NCBI GenBank assembly: GCA_018268695.1
Contig: JAFDWD010000679.1
Location: 1-18,880 of the forward strand
Direction: 5' to 3'
From: Actinomycetota bacterium
Lineage (GTDB): Bacteria; Actinomycetota; Thermoleophilia; Solirubrobacterales; 70-9
DNA length: 18,880 nucleotides
Position numbers and translations under genes: made by a program. Numbering within the stretch: the stretch's first letter is position 1; every line of letters starts with the position of its first letter. The notes below the pieces were generated by a model. That model was not told the DNA's origin, searched no databases, and saw nothing but the letters and a program-made list of their open reading frames with translations. Below, piece after piece: positions 14,239 through 18,880 of the stretch.

Positions 14239-14922
14239 TCAGGGACCCGATCGAGGTACCTGACGCGCGGTCCGGTCGCCCCCACCGTGCGGCTCAGCCT
14301 CGATCGCGCCGAGGATCAGCGCCACCAACTCCTGCTGGAACTCGACGGTGATCTCGCTATGACGAGCGATCCCCTCGAGATAGAGCGAGCCGACCAGGCA
14401 ACGGGCGATGACATCGGCCTGGATGTCAGAGCGGGCCCGGCCCGCCTGCTGGGCCGCGGCGATCGCATCGATGACGATCTGGTTGGCAGGGCGGGCAACG
14501 ACTTCCTGGAACCATTCGAAGAACTCCGGGTTACCGTTCTGCTCGGCCTGGACGTGGCCGTAGAGCCGCATCATTTCCTCGGTGTTGTAGACCGCCGCCC
14601 ATTCGCGCACGATCTGCGTGAGATCACCCCGCAAGGTGCCCGTATCGGGCTTGCCGATGCGGAGCTTGGTCGAGGTCAGCGCCGCCATGATCAGCTCTTC
14701 GCGATCCGGCCAACGGAGTCGCACCGTGGCCTTCGCCACTTCGGCCCGATCGGCCACCCGCTGCACGCTGAAGCGCCTGATCCCGTGGTCGCTGATCTCG
14801 CGCAGCGCCTCTTTGAGGATCGCCCCCTCATAACTGGCGTCGCGCGGACGACCGGGGCGCCGCTTGGGTTTGGCCTTGTCCTCCTGCCCGTCGAATTCCT
14901 TGGTTTTGGGGGGAGAGTTCAT
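14239..14922 (-). CDS. TetR-family transcriptional regulator
   Basis: The 227-residue protein has a basic N-terminal tail (KAKPKRRPGRPRDAS) and a TetR DNA-binding domain: EGAILKEALREISDHGIRRF, then the helix-turn-helix SVQRVADRAEVAKATVRLRW (52-71) and DREELIMAAL. The recognition helix ends 'TVRLRWPDREEL', a variant of the usual 'TIYRRWPNKEEL'. The C-terminal ligand domain (LRGDLTQIVREWAAVYNT, GNPEFFEWFQEVVARPANQI) is of the TetR_C_11-like kind. ATG 14922 gives a normal length and lies about 43 bases after a predicted start of transcription. In-frame ATGs at 14976 and 14982 would fall inside or upstream of that promoter. No Shine-Dalgarno is clear. It is downstream of three dehydrogenase genes and 145 bases upstream of PucR, so it might control either side. 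Confidence 0.85.
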   Translation of the reverse strand: MNSPPKTKEFDGQEDKAKPKRRPGRPRDASYEGAILKEALREISDHGIRRFSVQRVADRAEVAKATVRLRWPDREELIMAALTSTKLRIGKPDTGTLRGDLTQIVREWAAVYNTEEMMRLYGHVQAEQNGNPEFFEWFQEVVARPANQIVIDAIAAAQQAGRARSDIQADVIARCLVGSLYLEGIARHSEITVEFQQELVALILGAIEAEPHGGGDRTARQVPRSGP

Positions 14923-14971
14923 GTACGAGACACGTGACGGGCCCGACCTGCCAATTTCGATCCTCGCCGCG

Positions 14972-14999
14972 ACCATAAACAATAGGTGCGACCAGTCAG
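14972..14999 (-). promoter_or_regulatory. Weak promoter candidate for the TetR gene
   Basis: On the minus strand CTGACT (14994-14999) and TATGGT (14972-14977) are 16 bases apart, each matching four of six consensus bases. The AT-rich stretch around 14972-14986 stands out in otherwise GC-rich DNA. A start near 14965 would support ATG 14922 for the TetR protein. The remainder of the SDR-TetR gap (14983-15069) shows only a 5-bp hairpin at 15047-15062. Confidence 0.35.
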
Positions 15000-15069
15000 C
15001 GCCGATGACTCGGTCGGCCCTGGATCATCGAACAACCCGAGTCGCGGGCGCGGGATGGCGCCGGGCTGC

Positions 15070-15846
15070 TCAGGCGGGCTGGCCGGCCCAGATGGCGGAG
15101 GCTCCACCGTCCACCGGGAGGATCGCCCCGTGGATGTTGGAGGCGCGAGGGCCGGCCAAGAACAAGACTGCCTCAGCCACCTCGTCGACCTCGCTCGCCC
15201 GCTGGGACGGCAGCATCGCCACCAACGGCGCCAGCTCGTCCTCGATCGCCCGGATCTTCTCCGTCAGCGTTGCCGCGGGAGCCACCGCGTTGACGCGGAC
15301 GCCGCGCGGTCCGTACTCGTCCGCCCAAGAGCGCGTCAACGAATGCATGGCCGCCTTGGTCGCACTGTAAAGCGCCAGCATCGGAGTGGGTCGGAAGCCG
15401 CTCAAGGAGCCGACGTTGACGATCGTCCCACCCCCGCGCTCGGCCATCGCCGGCGCCAGGGCACCGGTCAGAAGGAACGCGGAGCGCACGCTGGTGGCGA
15501 AGGCGAGGTCGAACGTCTCGACGTCGGTCTCCTCGGTGGCCGTGGGCGCGAGCACCATCGCGGCGTTGTTGACTAGGATGTCGATCCGGCCGCCGAGGTC
15601 GGCCAGCGCTCCGTCGACAAGTGCGTCGACCTTGGCTCTGCCGCAGCTGAGATCGGCACCGACGAACGTCGCCCGTCCACCCTCCTCGGCGATCCTCTCG
15701 ACGATCGTCCGGCCGCGTGGCTCGTTGCGCCCGGTGACGACGACCTCCGCCCCGGCGCGTGCCAGGCGCCGTGCGATCGCGGCACCGATCCCGTCCGTCG
15801 ACCCGGTGACCAGCGCGCGTCGGCCTTTCAGCTCGTCGTAGTCCAT
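15070..15846 (-). CDS. Short-chain dehydrogenase/reductase (classical SDR)
   Basis: The 258-residue protein has the complete classical SDR set: the cofactor loop TGSTDGIG (14-21), GADLS, the NNAA motif (93-96), catalytic Ser147 (NVGSLSG), Tyr160 and Lys164 (YSATK), and VNAVAPAATLT. TGR at the end of the second beta-strand, where NAD-specific members have Asp, leans toward NADP (inference). It would interconvert an alcohol and a ketone in the cytoplasm. A 442-residue frame extending to 16398 is not a fusion: its first part is a shadow of the neighbouring SDR gene. The chosen ATG has only AGAGG directly before it. It begins 29 bases after the preceding SDR stop, so the two are probably co-transcribed. 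The substrate is not predictable. Confidence 0.9.
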   Translation of the reverse strand: MDYDELKGRRALVTGSTDGIGAAIARRLARAGAEVVVTGRNEPRGRTIVERIAEEGGRATFVGADLSCGRAKVDALVDGALADLGGRIDILVNNAAMVLAPTATEETDVETFDLAFATSVRSAFLLTGALAPAMAERGGGTIVNVGSLSGFRPTPMLALYSATKAAMHSLTRSWADEYGPRGVRVNAVAPAATLTEKIRAIEDELAPLVAMLPSQRASEVDEVAEAVLFLAGPRASNIHGAILPVDGGASAIWAGQPA

Positions 15847-15875
15847 CCTCTGTCTTCCGCTCGCGTCCGGCACCT

Positions 15876-16808
15876 TCAGTGCAGGTACTCGGCGTCGACG
15901 TGGAAGCCGGCGGCCCGGTCGCTGTTGAAGTTGACGTGCTCGCCCGCGTCGACCGGGAAGACCATGCCGCGGCCGAAATCGGCGATCTCGGCGGCGTGGT
16001 CGCGGAAGTCCTCCGGCGTCCCCTCCGGACTCGCCCAGCCCCAACTCTGCGCCAGCGAGACCCGGCTGACGAAGCCGCCGGTCGAGGAGAACGCCTGCCC
16101 GGTGACCTCGACCGAGTCGTGCACCAGCCAGAGGACACCGTTGGCCACCTGTTGGGGCGTTGCGTGTTTCACCATGAAGTCCTCGAACCCGGCCATCGAG
16201 AGGCCCTGGCGGGTTCCGGCGAACGGCAGCACGCTGTTCACCTTGATCCCGTGCCGGCGGCCATCCATCCCGAGAGCCCGGCCGAGCGCGACGATGCCGC
16301 CCTTGGAGGTCATGTAGGACGACAGGTTCTCGGAGCCGAAGATGGCCCCCGAGCCGGTCAGGAGCGCGCGGCCGCTCGTCTTCACCAGCTCTGGCCAAGC
16401 GGCGTGCATGACCCGGACGGTCCCGTGGTAGTCGTTCTCGTTGCCGAACTCGAAGTCCTCCAGCGCCAGCTCCCCGAACGGTCCGGCCCGATGCACGAGG
16501 TGGCTGGTGATCACGATGTCGATTCGGCCGAACGCCTCGAGCGCGGCGGCGACGATCTCGGGTGCCTGGTCGATGACGTCATGGGTGTCGGACACCGCCT
16601 CGCCGCCGGCGGCGATGATCTCCTCGACCACGGCGTCACCCGGCGGTGGGTCCATCGGCTCGCCCTCGATCGTCACGCCGATGTCGTTGACGAGGACCTT
16701 CGCCCCGCGCGAGGCGAGGAGGCGCGCGTAGGTACTGCCCAGCCCCCCGGCACCACCGGTGACGATCGCCACCTGGTCGTCGAACCTCATCAACGGCCTC
16801 TCCGCCAT
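15876..16808 (-). CDS. Divergent short-chain dehydrogenase (MFE-2/3-hydroxyacyl-CoA dehydrogenase-like)
   Basis: The 310-residue protein has TGGAGGLGSTYARLLASRGA (17-36) and VNDIG, the form seen in the dehydrogenase part of peroxisomal-type multifunctional enzyme 2 and its bacterial relatives. It keeps Ser153, Tyr165 and Lys169 (YMTSK). Two usual features are changed: NNAG after beta-4 is TSHL (101-104), and the position of the catalytic Asn is Asp126 (NDYHG). The C-terminal 60 residues (SWGWASPEGTPEDFRDHAAE onward) extend past the ordinary SDR core. ATG 16808 is chosen, with GAGAGG eight bases upstream. ATG 16790 has GGAGAGG before it and is a fair alternative. It may be a hydroxyacyl-CoA or similar dehydrogenase with altered cofactor handling, or a non-redox SDR homologue. 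Confidence 0.83.
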   Translation of the reverse strand: MAERPLMRFDDQVAIVTGGAGGLGSTYARLLASRGAKVLVNDIGVTIEGEPMDPPPGDAVVEEIIAAGGEAVSDTHDVIDQAPEIVAAALEAFGRIDIVITSHLVHRAGPFGELALEDFEFGNENDYHGTVRVMHAAWPELVKTSGRALLTGSGAIFGSENLSSYMTSKGGIVALGRALGMDGRRHGIKVNSVLPFAGTRQGLSMAGFEDFMVKHATPQQVANGVLWLVHDSVEVTGQAFSSTGGFVSRVSLAQSWGWASPEGTPEDFRDHAAEIADFGRGMVFPVDAGEHVNFNSDRAAGFHVDAEYLH

Positions 16809-16863
16809 CTGCAAACCCTCTCTGTCGTTGGTTGGTCAGGCAGTGATAGCTGGGCGACGACGG

Positions 16864-16885
16864 CGGGCGGGCGAGGACCCACCCG
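16864..16885 (-). terminator. Terminator-like hairpin after the mycofactocin-type SDR gene
   Basis: Read on the minus strand, CGGGTGGGT and GCCCGCCCG pair over nine positions, with two G-U pairs, around a CCTC loop. In plus-strand RNA the same two positions become C-A mismatches, so the structure favours minus-strand transcripts. It lies 40 bases after the SDR stop. No U-run follows. Confidence 0.45.
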
Positions 16886-16925
16886 TCATCGTTGGCTCAG
16901 TTTCCAAACGTGCGGACGACAGCGA

Positions 16926-17759
16926 TCAATGCTGCGTCGCGCCGGCGTCGACGGCCAGCGTCGTCCCGGTGACGTAGCGACCCTCGTCGGAGGCGAGGAA
17001 CAGCAGCGCGTTGCTGATGTCGATCGACTCGACCCAGGGGATCGGCAGCACGTGCATCGCCATCGAGGCCTCGGCGAGGTCGTCGAAGGTCGGGTTCTCG
17101 AGGTGTGGACAGAACAGTTTGGCCACCGTCTCGTTCAGCACCATGTCGGTATCGACCTGGCTGGGAGCGATGTTGTTGACCCGAATCCGATGCGGGCCGA
17201 GCTCGTTGGTCATCGTCCGCATCAGCCCGACGAGGGCGTGCTTGGAGGAGACGTAATGGCTGATGTTCTCGTAGCCTTTCAGCGAGGCGGCAGAGCTCGT
17301 GATCACGATCGAGCCGCCGCGGCCACCGTCGATCAGGTGGGGGATCGCGACGCTGCAGGTGTTCCAGACCCCGGTCAGGTTCACTTCGAGCGCGATCTCC
17401 CAGAGCTCGCGGGGAATGTCCTCGGTCTTCGACGGGTAGCCGCCGCTGACGCCCGCGTTGGCCGAGACGATGTCGAGCCGGCCGAGCTCCTTCACCCCAC
17501 CGTCGACGGCACTCCTCAGCTCCTCGACATCGCGCACGTCGACCTCGGCGGCGACGATCCGGCGACCGGCCGCCTCGACCTGACGGACGGTCTCGGCGAG
17601 ATCCTCGGAGGTCGCCGGCGGGTAGGCCATCCCGAGGTCCTTGCAGACGTCGACCGCGATGATGTCGGCGCCCTCCTCGGCGAGCCGCACCGCATGGCTC
17701 CGACCTTGTCCGCGCGCGGCCCCGGTGATGAAGGCGACCTTGTCCTCGACCCGTCCCAT
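16926..17759 (-). CDS. Mycofactocin-coupled short-chain dehydrogenase (carveol dehydrogenase-like)
   Basis: The 277-residue protein starts MGRVEDKVAFITGAARGQGR followed by SHAVRLAEEGADIIAVDVC, the hallmark of the mycofactocin-coupled SDR group. Its members bind NAD non-exchangeably and recycle it through the peptide-derived cofactor mycofactocin. Other features are NAG (101-103), ITSSAA, the catalytic Tyr169 and Lys173 (HYVSSK), the long insertion after beta-2 (CKDLGMAYPPATSEDL, 39-54) typical of the group, and NNIAPSQVDTDM. Known relatives oxidise secondary alcohols such as carveol. ATG 17759 is preceded by GAGGGG at six bases. A longer frame to 17810 lacks support. It follows the methionine aminopeptidase gene, with a small terminator-like hairpin in the 108-base gap. 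The mft biosynthesis genes are expected elsewhere in the genome but are not in this window. Confidence 0.9.
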   Translation of the reverse strand: MGRVEDKVAFITGAARGQGRSHAVRLAEEGADIIAVDVCKDLGMAYPPATSEDLAETVRQVEAAGRRIVAAEVDVRDVEELRSAVDGGVKELGRLDIVSANAGVSGGYPSKTEDIPRELWEIALEVNLTGVWNTCSVAIPHLIDGGRGGSIVITSSAASLKGYENISHYVSSKHALVGLMRTMTNELGPHRIRVNNIAPSQVDTDMVLNETVAKLFCPHLENPTFDDLAEASMAMHVLPIPWVESIDISNALLFLASDEGRYVTGTTLAVDAGATQH

Positions 17760-17855
17760 GTGCACCCCTCGTTTCGCGTTGATCCTGGCGCCGAAGGTAG
17801 TCCGCCACACCGGAGACGGGACGCCGCCGGCCGTGCGCTTTCGTGCGGTTTTACA

Positions 17856-17868
17856 AGCCCGACGGGCT
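17856..17868 (-). terminator. Small hairpin at the methionine aminopeptidase stop codon
   Basis: On the minus strand AGCCC-GTC-GGGCT begins at the last base of the TGA stop and is followed by TGTAAAA. The stem is five pairs plus a possible G-U pair. It may be a weak intrinsic terminator separating this gene from the SDR downstream. Confidence 0.4.
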
Positions 17869-18608
17869 CAAGCGGTGAGGAGGATCGGCAGATCGTCGGT
17901 GACCACGAGGGTGTGCTCGAACTGCGCCGAGCAGGCGCCGTCGGCGGTCTTGATGGTCCAGCCGTCCTCGCCGTGGACGATCGCACCACTGCCCGCCGAG
18001 AGGGCCGGCTCGATCGTGATCACCAGACCCGCCGTAAGCGGCTCCGAGGAACTGGGGATCGCGCAGTTGAAGACGGTCGGCCATTCGTGGATCTCGCGCC
18101 CGATGCCGTGGCCGGTCAGCTCCCGACAGACCGAGAATCCGCGTGCCGTGGCCACGCTTTCCACGGTGCGGCCGATCTGGCCGATCGGCGTACCCGTCCG
18201 GGCGATCGCCAGTGCCTCGCCCAGCGCTGCCTCCGCGGCGGCGGCCAGATCGAGGTAGGCGCGGCCCACCATCCCCACCGGCACCGAGACGCAGGCGTCC
18301 GCGTAGTAGCCGTCGAGCTCGGCCGACACATCTAGCTTCACCAGGTCCCCGTGGCGGAGCCGCCGACGTCCGGGGATGCCGTGCGCGGCCTCGTCGTTGA
18401 CGCTGATGCAGGTCGCCCCGGGAAAGTCGTAGGCCTGGCGGGGAGCGGAGCGCGCCCCGGCCGCGGCAAAGACACGGGCGCCGACGCGATCGAGCTCCGC
18501 GGTGCTGACACCGGGGCGCACCCGTGCCCGCATCGCCCGGATGGCCTCGGCGACGACCCGGCCGGCGGCACGAAGTCCTTCGAGGTCAGTGCGGCTTTCG
18601 ATCGACAT
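17868..18608 (-). CDS. map: Type I methionine aminopeptidase
   Basis: The 246-residue protein has every active-site residue of the family: His76 in NDEAAHGIPG, the metal ligands Asp93 and Asp104 (KLDVSAELDGYYADA), His167 (GHGIGREIHE), Glu200 (TIEPAL) and Glu231 (QFEHT). Length and order match type Ia enzymes, and there is no N-terminal SH3-linker. It removes the initiator methionine from new proteins in the cytoplasm. The ATG at 18608 has only a weak GGTGAT upstream. Its place between an alcohol dehydrogenase and an SDR, away from secY/adk/infA where the housekeeping copy normally lies, suggests an additional paralogue. Actinobacteria often carry two. It begins 34 bases after the alcohol dehydrogenase stop and so may share its transcript. 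Confidence 0.93.
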   Translation of the reverse strand: MSIESRTDLEGLRAAGRVVAEAIRAMRARVRPGVSTAELDRVGARVFAAAGARSAPRQAYDFPGATCISVNDEAAHGIPGRRRLRHGDLVKLDVSAELDGYYADACVSVPVGMVGRAYLDLAAAAEAALGEALAIARTGTPIGQIGRTVESVATARGFSVCRELTGHGIGREIHEWPTVFNCAIPSSSEPLTAGLVITIEPALSAGSGAIVHGEDGWTIKTADGACSAQFEHTLVVTDDLPILLTA

Positions 18609-18642
18609 CGATCACCAAGTTACATCGTCGCCCGAGATTGCC

Positions 18643-18880
18643 TCAGACGTACTCGACCACCGTGCGGATGCCGTCCTGCTCGTGCATCAGCTCGAATCCG
18701 GTGTTGATCTGGTCGAGGGTGGTGCGATGGGAGATCAGGGCGTCGACGTCGATCTCGCCGCTCAGGTAGCGGTCGACGAGTTGCGGAACCTGGTCGCGAC
18801 CCTTCACGCCGCCGAAGGAGGCCCCCATCACGGTGCGGCCGGTGATCAGGTAGCGAGGGACGACGTCGAGGGTCTCGCCG
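18643..18880 (-). CDS. Zinc-dependent alcohol dehydrogenase, class-III-like, C-terminal part
   Basis: The last 78 or so residues are visible, and the frame continues past the right edge. They read GETLDVVPRYLITGRTVMGA, then SFGGVKGRDQVPQLVDRYLS, then HRTTLDQINTGFELMHEQDG and end RTVVEYV. This is the C-terminal catalytic-domain end of class-III-type medium-chain zinc alcohol dehydrogenases, including glutathione- or mycothiol-dependent formaldehyde dehydrogenases and related actinobacterial enzymes. The zinc ligands and the NAD motif lie outside the window. It oxidises alcohols (or thiol-formaldehyde adducts) with NAD. It is the first seen gene of the minus-strand dehydrogenase row and leads methionine aminopeptidase by 34 bases. 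The apparent short frame starting at 18831 is just a GTG inside this gene. The family is secure, the subclass is not. Confidence 0.85.
   Translation of the reverse strand, partial: GETLDVVPRYLITGRTVMGASFGGVKGRDQVPQLVDRYLSGEIDVDALISHRTTLDQINTGFELMHEQDGIRTVVEYV

Noticed and set aside
15001..15062. Small stems (GATGA...TCATC and GGCGC...GCGCC) between the SDR and TetR genes as a terminator
   Set aside because: Five-base stems with large loops are common by chance at this GC content.
15070..16398. A 442-residue apparent fusion ending in an SDR
   Set aside because: Its first 184 residues are an out-of-frame shadow of the neighbouring SDR gene, and the SDR itself starts properly at 15846.
15879..18335. 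An 818-codon open frame on the plus strand
   Set aside because: It runs antisense through four well-supported minus-strand genes, has no recognisable motif and is of the kind expected from GC-rich codon structure.
1..18880. CRISPR array, tRNA, insertion sequence or phage genes
   Set aside because: No regularly spaced repeats, cloverleaf-like sequence, transposase or integrase motif was seen on either strand.

Overview
The window is high-GC, gene-dense DNA. Nineteen of its twenty protein genes lie on the minus strand, and only a RibBA-like gene (5350-6468) lies on the plus strand. A mycofactocin-type short-chain dehydrogenase, a GAF-PucR regulator, luciferase-like (LLM) flavin oxidoreductase chemistry and an acidic Gly/Ser/Thr linker after a lipobox all point to an actinobacterium. 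Thermoleophilia/Solirubrobacterales-like is my best guess, but no rRNA or other phylogenetic marker is present. No tRNA, rRNA, insertion sequence or CRISPR array was seen. The gene content is accessory catabolism and redox chemistry. The longest stretch without a gene is about 205 bases.

Layout, left to right. (1) 1-3853: the 5' part of a small-molecule-kinase-like gene, an ABM-domain mini-protein coupled by an ATGA overlap to an LLM flavin monooxygenase, an HSL-type esterase and an alpha/beta epoxide hydrolase. A very strong hairpin lies just before the monooxygenase start. (2) 3980-5158: an orphan, Cys-rich lipoprotein for sugar-type ABC uptake, with GAA-rich codon use and its own nested terminator-like repeat. 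(3) 5350-6468 (+): a RibBA-like protein that has lost key residues in both catalytic domains and converges, with a 40-base overlap, on a flavin reductase gene. (4) 14093 down to 6429 (-): a GAF/PucR regulator, RraA-type aldolase, iron alcohol dehydrogenase, aldehyde dehydrogenase, hotdog thioesterase, L-2-hydroxyglutarate oxidase and flavin reductase. The four genes between 11199 and 6979 are joined by three successive ATGA overlaps. A good promoter and an 18-bp palindrome precede the regulator. (5) 18880 down to 14239 (-): the end of a class-III-like zinc alcohol dehydrogenase, a complete but oddly placed methionine aminopeptidase, three short-chain dehydrogenases (one mycofactocin-type, one with eroded cofactor motifs) and a TetR regulator.

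Working model (inference). The window holds two or three neighbouring catabolic units. The left unit has an oxygenation-epoxide hydrolysis-ester hydrolysis logic reminiscent of cyclic terpene degradation, and the mycofactocin SDR on the right would suit alcohols of that kind. The central unit looks like alcohol -> aldehyde -> acid, then CoA-ester, 2-hydroxyacid and aldol chemistry ending in pyruvate or 2-oxoglutarate, under PucR control. The flavin reductase, the LLM oxygenase and the degenerate RibBA-like protein suggest a local flavin theme. The least familiar element is the doubly degenerate RibBA-like protein.
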